This document shows positions 35,473 to 43,712 of a stretch of DNA of 64,000 nucleotides, piece by piece. The position numbers and the translations under genes were made by a program. The DNA comes from Paenibacillus lutrae. GTDB taxonomy: Bacteria; Bacillota; Bacilli; Paenibacillales; NBRC-103111. The notes under the pieces were generated by a model. That model saw nothing but the letters and a program-made list of their open reading frames with translations. It did no database searches and was not told the origin of the DNA. Position 1 is the stretch's first letter; each line of letters opens with the position of its first letter. The stretch spans positions 39,428-103,427 of the forward strand of contig NZ_RHLK01000016.1 of the NCBI RefSeq assembly GCF_009757775.1, in the 5' to 3' direction.

Positions 35473-35949
35473 TTACCTCGTCACCTCCATAATCGCTTTT
35501 TCAAACGTTTGTCTGATTTGCAGGGAAATGATTTCCGCATCCTCGATATCCATTGCATGAATATACAGCGTGCGTCCGTCCTTTGCTATATCCAAGGTAA
35601 GTGTTCCCGGCGTAAGACAGATCAGACAGGATAGCACCGTGATTTCCCAATCGGATTCCAGTTCCGTCGTATAAGCAAAGATTCCCGGGCGGATCGCCAG
35701 TTTGGGTCTTATAATTTGACCGATGACCGTAAAACTCGAAACCATCAGTTCCTTCAAAAACAAAAGGAGAAGCTTAATAACGGCCCACACTTTTAACATA
35801 TAAAAATCGTAAGGCCAGAAGCGGCGCAAGAGACCAATCAGAATAATCCCGATGATATAGCCGATCGCAAAGGAAAGGAAGGACCATTCATTATTCAGGA
35901 ACATCCAGACAAGAGCGATTATCAGATTAAGCAGAATTTGCAGGGACAT
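35473..35949 (-). CDS. mrpE: Na+/H+ antiporter subunit MrpE (MnhE)
   Basis: A 158-aa protein with two or three N-terminal membrane segments, then a cytoplasmic domain (LTPGTLTLDIAKDGRTLYIHAMD) characteristic of MnhE/MrpE. It helps assemble or stabilise the Mrp complex. GGAGGGGAAGTGAG precedes the ATG. It abuts mrpD (1 nt) and mrpF. Confidence 0.93.
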   Translation of the reverse strand: MSLQILLNLIIALVWMFLNNEWSFLSFAIGYIIGIILIGLLRRFWPYDFYMLKVWAVIKLLLLFLKELMVSSFTVIGQIIRPKLAIRPGIFAYTTELESDWEITVLSCLICLTPGTLTLDIAKDGRTLYIHAMDIEDAEIISLQIRQTFEKAIMEVTR

Positions 35950-35950
35950 C

Positions 35951-37435
35951 TCACTTCCCCTCCCCTATTACCGCGTCGATATAAATTGCAGGGTCAACCA
36001 GTGTATTTCCCGCTTCCGAGACCAATGAATATACCCACTCGGAACCGGCACCGATACAAATTATCAGGATGAACAACCCTGCTGCCGGAAGAGTCATCGC
36101 CCGCATATTCGAGGGCAGCGGTTTGGCGGATGCTTTTTCTTCACCCCAGAATGATTGGATAAATACCCTTATCAGGGAATAGAGCACGATTAGACTGGAA
36201 GCGACTCCGATGCCTGTAAGCCAGTATAAGCCTTCTTCGAACCCGCCGCGGACAATCAGCAGTTTACCGGCGAAGCCGCTGAGCGGCGGTATGCCTGTAA
36301 GAGCCAGAGCTAGGACGAAGAACATCCAGCCGACCAGCGGTATCCGTTTTATCAATCCGCCCATGTCTTTCGTCAGGTGTGTGCCGGCGGCGGCAATAAG
36401 TATCCCTGCTAACATAAACAAGAGAGCTTTGGCTATCATATCGTGCATCAGGTAGAAAACAGCTCCATCCAAGGAATCCTTGTTGGCTGCCGCTAATCCA
36501 AGGGCAATAAACCCGACGCTGATCACTACATTATAGTTAACGACCCGGTAAATATCAGAATAGGCCAGCGCGCCAACGGCGCCCAGAATCATCGTCGCTC
36601 CTGCCATCCACCCGATCCACATGTGCGTAATTGCGGGATCATGATAGAAGATCAGTGTAAAGGTGCGAATAAGCGCATAAAGGCCGACTTTGGTTAATAA
36701 AGCGCCGAACAAGGCGCCCACAGCAGCCGGCGGCACGCTATAGGAGCCTGGAAGCCAGAAGAACAGGAATAATCCGGCTTTTAGAGAAAATACGATCAGA
36801 AAGAGGATCGCGATTACATTAATGACTCCACCCTGCCCCGCTTCAGCCACCCGGCTGGACAGATCGGCCATATTCAGCGTTCCGACCACACCATACAAAT
36901 AAGCGACAGCGGCAACAAACAACGTCGAAGACAAAATGTTTATCAGCATGTATTTCAGCGTTTCCCTCAGCTGCCTTTTTGTGCTTCCGAGAACGATCAG
37001 CGCATAGGAGGAAATCAGCATTACCTCGAAACAAACGAACAGGTTGAACAGATCGCCAGTCAGGAACGAACCGCACACACCCGCAAGCAGGAATTGAAAA
37101 AAAGGATAAAAGTAATGCTTCTCTCTCTGTTCACCGATCGTACGGAAAGCAAACAACAGACAAGCGGCACTGACGATCACCGTTGTTAGCACAAGCAGCG
37201 CGGCGAACATGTCGGCTACGAACACAATTCCATAAGGAGGAAGCCAGCCGCCCATCTGCAGGGTCTGGATGCCTTGTCCCCGAACCTGTCCCACGATCAC
37301 CCCGGAAACAGCTATATTAACGGCAATGCTAATGAGACTTATCCAGCGCTGGAGCTTTATTCTCGTATGCACAAAAATAAGAAGAACAGCCGTACACAGA
37401 GGAATCAGCAGCGGATAAATTAACAAGTTATTCAT
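35951..37435 (-). CDS. mrpD: Na+/H+ antiporter subunit MrpD (MnhD)
   Basis: A 494-aa NuoM/NuoN-like membrane protein with about 14 segments. Conserved blocks include DLFNLFVCFEVMLISSYALIVLG, with the essential Glu in the fifth helix, LKAGLFLFFWLPGSYSVPPAAVGALFGALLTKVGLYAL, and NYNVVISVGFIALGLAAA. MrpD is one of the two proton-conducting subunits. The start at 37435 has GGGGG seven nt upstream; an ATG two codons earlier is too close to it. The first codons overlap mrpC. Confidence 0.94.
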   Translation of the reverse strand: MNNLLIYPLLIPLCTAVLLIFVHTRIKLQRWISLISIAVNIAVSGVIVGQVRGQGIQTLQMGGWLPPYGIVFVADMFAALLVLTTVIVSAACLLFAFRTIGEQREKHYFYPFFQFLLAGVCGSFLTGDLFNLFVCFEVMLISSYALIVLGSTKRQLRETLKYMLINILSSTLFVAAVAYLYGVVGTLNMADLSSRVAEAGQGGVINVIAILFLIVFSLKAGLFLFFWLPGSYSVPPAAVGALFGALLTKVGLYALIRTFTLIFYHDPAITHMWIGWMAGATMILGAVGALAYSDIYRVVNYNVVISVGFIALGLAAANKDSLDGAVFYLMHDMIAKALLFMLAGILIAAAGTHLTKDMGGLIKRIPLVGWMFFVLALALTGIPPLSGFAGKLLIVRGGFEEGLYWLTGIGVASSLIVLYSLIRVFIQSFWGEEKASAKPLPSNMRAMTLPAAGLFILIICIGAGSEWVYSLVSEAGNTLVDPAIYIDAVIGEGK

Positions 37436-37766
37436 CCTCATTCCCCCTTAGCTCTTCCATATTATCGGTCCCCAGTTTTTGATAAGCCTTATAGGCCATC
37501 ACAAAGAATAAAGAAGTCACTCCGAAGCTGATAACGATGGAAGTCAGAATCAAAGCCTGCGGCAGAGGATCTACATAGCTTTCCGCCTGTTCGCCAAGCA
37601 GCGGCGCGGCGCCTGTTTTTAAGCGGGACATCGTAAGCAGTAATAAATGGATGCCGTGCGTAAGCAGGGACGTGCCCAGAATGATGCGCAGCAGGCTTTT
37701 GGATAAAATCAGATAGACTCCTACCGCAAACAGCACGCCAATGGCCAAAGACATGTACAGCTCCAT
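37428..37766 (-). CDS. mrpC: Na+/H+ antiporter subunit MrpC (MnhC)
   Basis: A 112-aa NuoK-like subunit with three membrane segments (LAIGVLFAVGVYLILSKSLLRIILGTSLLTHGIHLLLLTM; then DPLPQALILTSIVISFGVTSLFFVMAYKAY). Its 3' end overlaps mrpD by 8 nt. GGGAGGGACAATTAGC precedes the ATG. Confidence 0.94.
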   Translation of the reverse strand: MELYMSLAIGVLFAVGVYLILSKSLLRIILGTSLLTHGIHLLLLTMSRLKTGAAPLLGEQAESYVDPLPQALILTSIVISFGVTSLFFVMAYKAYQKLGTDNMEELRGNEDE

Positions 37767-37767
37767 G

Positions 37768-40650
37768 CTAATTGTCCCTCCCTATCGTAAAGATGATGGT
37801 CATCGTAATGCCGACGACCGTTAAGTAAACGCCCAGGTCGAACAATAATGCCGTAGCCAGCTCTGTTCGGCCGAGCAGCGGCAGATCAAAATAACCGAAT
37901 GAATGGCTGAGGAAAGGGACATCCAATACGAGCGATCCAATTCCCGTAAGCAGGGCAAGCAGCAGGCCGACTGCGGTCAGTTTGCGGAAATCCACCGGCA
38001 GGATCGTACGGATCATTGTCATCCCGAAAGCGATCGACAGCAGAACCAGCGCAGCTGAAGTCATCAGGGCTCCGATAAAGCCGCCGCCTGGATTATTGTG
38101 ACCTGCAAAGAACAAATACCACGAGAACGTTAAAATAATGAACACAACCACTTTGGAGGCTGTTCTCAAAATAACGTCGTTGCTTCTAGGCGTATACATA
38201 CGGGAATGCTTATCGCGATCCGGATCCGGAACCGGGCTTTCCGCCAACAGCTCCCCGGGTTCGGGCTTTATCTTGATCAGTGCATAGATGCCAAGTGAGG
38301 CAATCGACAGCACGACAATTTCCAGCATCGTATCGAATCCCCGGAAATCAACCAGAATAACGTTTACGACATTCTTGCCTCCGGCCAGGAGGTAGCTGTT
38401 GTCCAGGAAATAATCCGAGATCGATTCAAAGGACCGGCTGCTGCTTGCACTCAGTGCGATCAAGGTCACTATGATGCCCACACTGGCTGCAATCACCAGA
38501 TTGACTGCTTTAAACGGCACCTTGACCTCTTCTTTTCTCAACTTAGGCAAATGATAGAAACAAAGCAGGAACAGCGTCACGGATACCGTCTCTACGATCA
38601 TTTGGGTTAGAGCCAGATCGGGAGCGCGGAACAGGACAAAGAACAAGGTGACCATATATCCTGCAGCGCCTGTCAGTATAATAAGCATCAGACGTGAAGT
38701 TGCAAAAGGTACAGCGAGCACAGACAAGGTCAGCACGGTGATTATGACTGCCTCGTAGATCGAAACCGGTGCATAATTCGTTGTATCGAAGCTGAGGCCT
38801 TTCGAGCGGTACAAGGTATATCCGAGTGAACCTGTAAAAAACACGAAAATGTAAATTAAATAATGCCGGATAGAACCGGTCATATACGTACGGGTAATCC
38901 GGTGAGAACCCTGATCAAGAAGACGCAGACCCCCGTCGTAAATCCGATTCAGGGAGACGCGTTCGAATAATGGCCGGTTCAGCAGGCGGAGACGGTGATA
39001 GCTTCGGTAAAGCACCGCGCCCGCAACGATAACTCCGATGGTCATGAAAATTTCAGGCGTCCACCCGTGCCAGAAGCTGATCGAGACCAGGAACCGATCC
39101 CCCTCTTCCAATAGCGCCGGATGTATGGCCGCCATCGCAGGTTCGATTAAAGAATAGGACAGCAGATTCGGGAAGAATCCGAACACCACGGCAAGTGAAG
39201 CCAGCACAACGGGCGGCAGCAGCATGCCAAGCGGTGCTTCGTGCGGCTTGCGCGGCAGTTGATCAAATTGTTTGGGTCCGGTAAATGTCTTGAATACCAG
39301 CAGCATGCTGTATAAGAAGGTGAAAATACTGGCTACCCAGGCGATTACCGGGAACAGCACACTTAGACTCTCCATGTTCCAGATGTTGAGCTGCATAATA
39401 TTCAAGGCAGCCGTAAAGAACATTTCTTTGCTTAGAAAGCCGTTGAAAGGCGGCAGACCCGCCATCGAGAATGCGCCGATCACGGCGATAGAGAATGTCA
39501 CCGGCATAAGAGACATCAATCCGCCGAGTTTGCGGATATCTCTGGTGCCCGTCTCATGGTCGACAATGCCGACTACCATGAATAAGGCGCCTTTGAATGT
39601 GGCGTGATTGATCAGATGAAAGATCGCTGCCATTGTCGCCTTCGCGTAGAAAAGCGATGACGCAGCGCCCGTGAAATAGGCTGATGCCGAGCCAAGGCCG
39701 AGCAAACACATAATCAGCCCTAACTGGCTGATCGTAGAGAAAGCAAGCAGAGCCTTTAAATCCGTCTGCTTAACGGCCCGGAAAGCCCCGTACATCAGCG
39801 TCAGCACGCCGAAGAAAGAGATCAGCCAGAACCACTCTGCCTGACCGGCATAAAGAGGACTGAATCGCGCGACCAAGTAGATGCCCGCTTTGACCATAGT
39901 GGCCGAATGCAGGTAGGCACTAACGGGTGTCGGGGCTTCCATGGCATCGGGAAGCCAGATATGGAACGGGAATTGAGCCGACTTCGTAAAGGCCCCAAGC
40001 AGAATGAGCAGCATTGAAGGCAAGAACAGCGCATGTTCCGTTATGGAACTTACCTGTTCCAGAATAGCGCGGATGCTGAAAGTTCCTGTCATCAGGTAGA
40101 GCAGGACAAAACCCGCAAACATCGCAAGTCCTCCGAACACGGTAATCAGCATGGATTTCAATGCTCCGTAGGTGGATTTCGCGCGGTGATTCCAGAAAGC
40201 AATAAGCAGAAAGGAAGAAATACTCGTTAATTCCCAGAAACCGTAGAGCACCATTAAGTTATCCGACAGCACAACCCCAAGCATGGCACCCATGAATAAG
40301 AGCAGATACAAATAGAAGGTATGGACCGCTTCTTTCCTTTTATCCAAATAATAGATGGAATAAAGTACGACTAAGCTTCCTATTCCTGTGATCAGTAATG
40401 CAAACAGCAGACTGAGGCCATCCAGATACACGGTGAATTCGATACCTAAAGATGGAATCCAGGGCAATGAAGAAGTCGCGCTTCCCTCACTCTGCAGAAC
40501 AGGAATCCGGGTAATGAAATAGCTGAATAAAATCACAGGCAGCGGAAGAACCAGCCACCCGGTATGGATTTTATGCCGGATACGATAGAACAGACATAGA
40601 CCTGCTGCCAGCAGGAAAGGCAGGATAATGGCGATATGCAGCAAAGACAA
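37768..40650 (-). CDS. mrpA: Na+/H+ antiporter MrpA-MrpB fusion protein
   Basis: A 960-aa membrane protein. The first part (to about residue 700) is MrpA, homologous to NuoL, with WELTSISSFLLIAFWNHRAKSTYGALKSMLITV and THSAT-like LPDAMEAPTPVSAYLHSATMVKAGIYLV. It is followed by the MrpA C-terminal DUF4040/MbhE-like part. From about residue 820 it continues in frame into a complete MrpB domain (ILRTASKVVVFIILTFSWYLFFAGHNNPGGGFIGALMTSAALVLLSIAFGM). In Bacillus subtilis these are two proteins of about 800 and 143 aa. The start is TTG with GGAGGGAG upstream. It is the first gene of the operon, expressed from the promoter at 40835-40863 through a leader with a terminator. Confidence 0.93.
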   Translation of the reverse strand: MSLLHIAIILPFLLAAGLCLFYRIRHKIHTGWLVLPLPVILFSYFITRIPVLQSEGSATSSLPWIPSLGIEFTVYLDGLSLLFALLITGIGSLVVLYSIYYLDKRKEAVHTFYLYLLLFMGAMLGVVLSDNLMVLYGFWELTSISSFLLIAFWNHRAKSTYGALKSMLITVFGGLAMFAGFVLLYLMTGTFSIRAILEQVSSITEHALFLPSMLLILLGAFTKSAQFPFHIWLPDAMEAPTPVSAYLHSATMVKAGIYLVARFSPLYAGQAEWFWLISFFGVLTLMYGAFRAVKQTDLKALLAFSTISQLGLIMCLLGLGSASAYFTGAASSLFYAKATMAAIFHLINHATFKGALFMVVGIVDHETGTRDIRKLGGLMSLMPVTFSIAVIGAFSMAGLPPFNGFLSKEMFFTAALNIMQLNIWNMESLSVLFPVIAWVASIFTFLYSMLLVFKTFTGPKQFDQLPRKPHEAPLGMLLPPVVLASLAVVFGFFPNLLSYSLIEPAMAAIHPALLEEGDRFLVSISFWHGWTPEIFMTIGVIVAGAVLYRSYHRLRLLNRPLFERVSLNRIYDGGLRLLDQGSHRITRTYMTGSIRHYLIYIFVFFTGSLGYTLYRSKGLSFDTTNYAPVSIYEAVIITVLTLSVLAVPFATSRLMLIILTGAAGYMVTLFFVLFRAPDLALTQMIVETVSVTLFLLCFYHLPKLRKEEVKVPFKAVNLVIAASVGIIVTLIALSASSSRSFESISDYFLDNSYLLAGGKNVVNVILVDFRGFDTMLEIVVLSIASLGIYALIKIKPEPGELLAESPVPDPDRDKHSRMYTPRSNDVILRTASKVVVFIILTFSWYLFFAGHNNPGGGFIGALMTSAALVLLSIAFGMTMIRTILPVDFRKLTAVGLLLALLTGIGSLVLDVPFLSHSFGYFDLPLLGRTELATALLFDLGVYLTVVGITMTIIFTIGRDN

Positions 40651-40763
40651 ATTTCTCCCTCCTTATACAAGATTTTTTTGTAATAGCTTTTCCAATTTCC
40701 CTCAAAACTACTTGATCTTGGGCAGATCAGATGCGGATTTCTTACAAAACTCTGAAAAAACAC

Positions 40764-40789
40764 AAAAAGAGCCCGCTGTTGGCAGGCTC
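40764..40789 (-). terminator. Terminator-like hairpin in the Mrp operon leader
   Basis: On the minus strand GAGCCTGC pairs with GCGGGCTC (one mismatch), 5-nt loop, then five T. It starts about 45 nt after the promoter -10 box and ends 110 nt before mrpA. It may attenuate the operon or yield a short RNA. Confidence 0.6.
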
Positions 40790-40834
40790 CTCCGATAAAA
40801 AGATATTGAGTTGTTGAGTTTTCAAGCTAAAAAC

Positions 40835-40863
40835 AGTATAGCCTCTGCCTCATGCTTTGTCAA
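40835..40863 (-). promoter_or_regulatory. Sigma-A promoter of the Mrp operon
   Basis: On the minus strand TTGACA (40858-40863) and TATACT (40835-40840) with an ideal 17-nt spacer. Confidence 0.78.
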
Positions 40864-40976
40864 AAGAATTAGCTTAATCCCTCTCAGATTGTGTACAAAA
40901 TAATGGGCGACAGGGGTGATCCTCAGGAATGAAGCGGGAGAATGCGGGAAACTCTGTTTAGTAAAGGAGTGATCCC

Positions 40977-41216
40977 GTGATCGACCGTAAAGCAGCCTGG
41001 TGTGCAGCAATTTTCCTGCTGCTGATTGCGGCTGGCGGAATTGTGAATGATTGGGCAAGCAGGCAGCCGACAATTCCGGGCCCTAATCAGCTTGGCCCAA
41101 ATCAAGTAACCATACAGTCCTATCGCTCCGGAACAAGCATACTTCCGACATCATCCTTTGAGCCCAGGGAATACGTTCGGATCTTGAGATCAGGGAGGAA
41201 GAAGCCGGAGGAATGA
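40977..41216 (+). CDS. Small membrane-anchored or secreted protein (79 aa), unknown
   Basis: GTG start with AAAGGAG seven nt upstream. The 79-aa product has an N-terminal hydrophobic segment (AAWCAAIFLLLIAAGGIVNDWA), which is a signal or anchor. A short hydrophilic, Pro- and Gln-rich tail (PTIPGPNQLGPNQVTIQS) and a basic C-terminus follow. I do not recognise it. The hairpin after the stop (AGGAATGACA ... TGTCACTCCT) lacks a T-run. Confidence 0.6.
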   Translation: MIDRKAAWCAAIFLLLIAAGGIVNDWASRQPTIPGPNQLGPNQVTIQSYRSGTSILPTSSFEPREYVRILRSGRKKPEE

Positions 41217-41352
41217 CAGAATCCTTGTCACTCCTCTGGCTTCTTCCCATTGTAAGGCTACCTAAATGCTTTACGGCCTTTTATTAACGCTCTTTCCGGT
41301 TTTTCTTGTTATCCATGACGAGACCCTTGTCCTACTCTTCCGGGTGGGGCTC

Positions 41353-43233
41353 TTAGCCGTCGATTTGCAGATTTAAGTTGTTTTTATTCGTTTTAAACTT
41401 CTGCCGTTCAATCATGACACCGACAACACCCTTTGAATCCTCTGTCTCGCATACAATCCCGGTCCGGCCAAGGGTGGTTACGTGGACACAGTCTCCGATC
41501 CTCAGGCTCCGGCTGTGACTTATCTCTGTCTCTGCAACCTCAGCGGCTGCCGACTCCGTTGCAGAAGCTGGGGATGATTCCTCGACTACAGCAACCCGCG
41601 CGGCTACCCGTTTCCAATAAGCTTCGGATTCAGCGGCTTCCTCACTCTGTCCTCCACCTTCTCTTTCTGTCTCCTCCAGCCGATCATCCGCCTTACCCGC
41701 TTGAGTATAACCTTTCATAGAGATCTCGCGCGAGCGCCCGATAATTTCTTCTGGAATCCCAAGCTTCAGTGCGATCAGGAAAGCATAGCTTTGTCCCGCT
41801 TCCCCTATCCGCAGCCGGTACAAAGGCTGAAGTGTTTCTCTGTCGAATTCCATCCGGGCATTCTCAAAGCCGGGGGTTGCGGCGGCAAAATTCTTGATCT
41901 CGGTAAAATGCGTGGTCGCGACGACAGTCGCCCCTCTCCTGTGAAGTTCCTCCAGAATCGCAACCGATAACCCGACGCCTTCCCCGGGATCCGTGCCGGA
42001 TGCCATTTCATCGATCAGCACGAGCGTCGAGGAATCCGCCACTTTTAGAATATCGATCACATTGTGGATATGAGCCGAAAAAGTACTCAGCGCATGTTCT
42101 ATGCTCTGCCCATCGCCGATATCGACTGCTATATGATGAAAGACAGAGAACAAGCTTCCTTCCTTTACCGGGACGAGTAAACCCGATTGCACCAGCATGG
42201 TAAGCAAACCGACTGTCTTCGTCGCCAAGGTTTTCCCGCCTGTATTAGGTCCCGTGATGACCAGTGATTTGTACCTGCGCCCAATAATAAAATCAAGCGG
42301 AATCATCTGCTTACCCACTAAAGGGTGCCTGGCCTCGCGGAGATCGATCACACCATTCTCGTTTAGCTCGACATTACAGCCGCCGATCGCTAAGGCGTAT
42401 TTGGCTTTGGCGAACAAAAAATCATAGGCGGCAACCGTCTCCACATTCATTTCGAATTCATGCGCATACTGCTCAGCTATAGCGGTCAGATCACTCAGCA
42501 CCTTCATTTCTTCACGTGACTCTTCCGCTTTTAAACCGGCAAGCTCGAACTGAAAGCTCACAATGTCAGCTGGTTCTATATAGACGGTTTGCCCGCTTGC
42601 CGATTCATCCAGAACACTCCCTTTCACAAGTTTACGATGTTCTTTCTTCACCGGAAGCACATATCTACCACCACGCGTACTAATCAAATTCTCTTGCAGG
42701 ATGGTGCGGTGCTTGCTCATTAACGAGTCCAGCTTCATCTTTAGGCGGTCTTCGATCAGGATTATTCTTCTGCGGACTTTCATTAGTTCCTTACTGGCAG
42801 CATCCACAATTCTACCGCTTCGTATGGTCCGTTCAATTTCCGATTTCAGCTTGGTGATTTCGTCCATAGAAGCAGCGTACGCACTGACGTGAGGGGCAAC
42901 TTCTGACTTTGCCCTCATATATTTCATAAGCTGTGCGCAGCTGTTCAAAAATTGAAGCATGTGGACAAAATCTTTTTCACTGAACACATAACCGGTTCCC
43001 ATTAAAGCAAGAATCTGCTCAACCCCTTCCAAGGAGGGGATCGGGACGCTGGCTCCGTGCTGAAGCAACGTTTTCGCTTCCGCCGTTTCGTCCAGTTTCT
43101 TGCGGATCGTCTTAGTGACGGTCATCGGGACCAACTGCTCGATTTGCCTTTTGCCGAGATACGACACCGCATAACTCATCATCGCTTCTTTTACTTTGCC
43201 GTAATCCAGACGCTGCAATGCTTTCTCATTCAC
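41353..43233 (-). CDS. MutS2-like ATPase lacking the Smr domain
   Basis: A 626-aa MutS2-family protein. It has the core/lever helices (MDEITKLKSEIERTIRSGRIVDAASKELMKVRRRI), the clamp (TRGGRYVLPVKKEHRKLVKGSVLDESASGQTVYIEPADIV), then the ATPase with Walker A GPNTGGKT and Walker B VLIDEMASGTDPGEG. It ends in a KOW-like tail (LRIGDCVHVTTLGRTGIV). Full-length MutS2 (about 785 aa in Bacillus) continues with an Smr nuclease domain; here the protein ends before it. The start is GTG with AAAGGAG at good spacing. MutS2 in Bacillus splits collided ribosomes. This paralogue has a complex leader with a uORF, a long hairpin and two terminators, suggesting induction by stalled translation. Confidence 0.88.
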   Translation of the reverse strand: MNEKALQRLDYGKVKEAMMSYAVSYLGKRQIEQLVPMTVTKTIRKKLDETAEAKTLLQHGASVPIPSLEGVEQILALMGTGYVFSEKDFVHMLQFLNSCAQLMKYMRAKSEVAPHVSAYAASMDEITKLKSEIERTIRSGRIVDAASKELMKVRRRIILIEDRLKMKLDSLMSKHRTILQENLISTRGGRYVLPVKKEHRKLVKGSVLDESASGQTVYIEPADIVSFQFELAGLKAEESREEMKVLSDLTAIAEQYAHEFEMNVETVAAYDFLFAKAKYALAIGGCNVELNENGVIDLREARHPLVGKQMIPLDFIIGRRYKSLVITGPNTGGKTLATKTVGLLTMLVQSGLLVPVKEGSLFSVFHHIAVDIGDGQSIEHALSTFSAHIHNVIDILKVADSSTLVLIDEMASGTDPGEGVGLSVAILEELHRRGATVVATTHFTEIKNFAAATPGFENARMEFDRETLQPLYRLRIGEAGQSYAFLIALKLGIPEEIIGRSREISMKGYTQAGKADDRLEETEREGGGQSEEAAESEAYWKRVAARVAVVEESSPASATESAAAEVAETEISHSRSLRIGDCVHVTTLGRTGIVCETEDSKGVVGVMIERQKFKTNKNNLNLQIDG

Positions 43234-43261
43234 GTGGATCGCTCCTTTTGTTGGATAAAAT

Positions 43262-43303
43262 AAAAAAGAGCGCAGAATGAACAATCGTCATTCTGCGCTC
43301 TTT
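43262..43303 (-). terminator. Second terminator in the MutS2-like leader
   Basis: AAAGAGCGCAGAATGA and TCATTCTGCGCTCTTT form a perfect 16-bp stem with a 7-nt loop, then a T-run, ending only 29 nt before the GTG start. Confidence 0.85.
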
Positions 43304-43331
43304 CGTGTACAGCCTACAAGTACCCTTCAAT

Positions 43332-43361
43332 AAAAAATCCATGCTGAACTACAGCACGGAT
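43332..43361 (-). terminator. First terminator in the MutS2-like leader
   Basis: On the minus strand ATCCGTGCTG and CAGCATGGAT pair in 9 of 10 positions (the tenth is G-T) around a 5-nt loop, followed by six T. An upstream CATGCT could compete for AGCATG in its 3' arm. Confidence 0.75.
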
Positions 43362-43414
43362 GCGGGCGCAATAATAGGCTTAGACCTAAGGCGTAGCATG
43401 ATATCCGTTGTTTG

Positions 43415-43526
43415 TTCTTAACTAATTCCGAGGCATTTATAATTCCACAACAAAAAAACGTTGCCCAAACAACTATTTTTTAATGGGAAATGAAAACCTC
43501 TTCTATGGAATTTGGTTAGTTAAGAA
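43415..43526. repeat. Long hairpin (112 nt) in the MutS2-like leader
   Basis: TTCTTAACTAATTCC (43415-43429) pairs with GGAAT-ttg-GTTAGTTAAGAA (43507-43526). Inside are GAGG/CCTC, ATTTATAA-type pairing and GTTG-cccaaa-CAAC flanked by A6/T7 tracts, so the whole 112 nt folds as nested stems. On the transcribed minus strand its 5' arm covers the last codons and stop of a leader peptide. A MITE-like origin is possible. Confidence 0.7.
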
Positions 43527-43539
43527 CGCTCACCGACAT
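43516..43539 (-). CDS. Leader peptide of the MutS2-like gene (MSVSVLN)
   Basis: ATG TCG GTG AGC GTT CTT AAC TAA, with GGGAGAG six nt upstream, about 50 nt downstream of a good promoter. The codons GTT CTT AAC and the stop form the 5' arm of the 112-nt hairpin. This is the geometry of ribosome-mediated attenuators before erm, cat and ABC-F genes: a ribosome stalled on the leader would block the hairpin. The peptide itself is not a known stalling sequence to me. Confidence 0.5.
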   Translation of the reverse strand: MSVSVLN

Positions 43540-43590
43540 CAAAATCTCTCCCTCAGTTAAACAGTTGTATAAATAAGTTAGACTACCCAC

Positions 43591-43620
43591 AATATAGCTC
43601 ACTTGGATAGCCAAAGTCAA
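43591..43620 (-). promoter_or_regulatory. Promoter of the MutS2-like gene
   Basis: On the minus strand TTGACT (43615-43620) and TATATT (43591-43596) with 18-nt spacing; about 350 nt of leader follow before the GTG start. Confidence 0.65.
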
Positions 43621-43660
43621 GGATGTTCCTACGTGATTTATTAGCCCGTTCAAAAAAATC

Positions 43661-43703
43661 AAAAAAGCACAACAATCGCTGTCTAAGCGTTGCTGTGCTT
43701 TTG
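43661..43703 (-). terminator. Terminator of the PNPOx-UbiA gene
   Basis: AAAAGCACAACAATCGCT and AGCGTTGCTGTGCTTTT form a long stem (mismatch in the middle) with T-rich sequence following on the minus strand. Confidence 0.85.
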
Positions 43704-43712
43704 AGAATCCGA

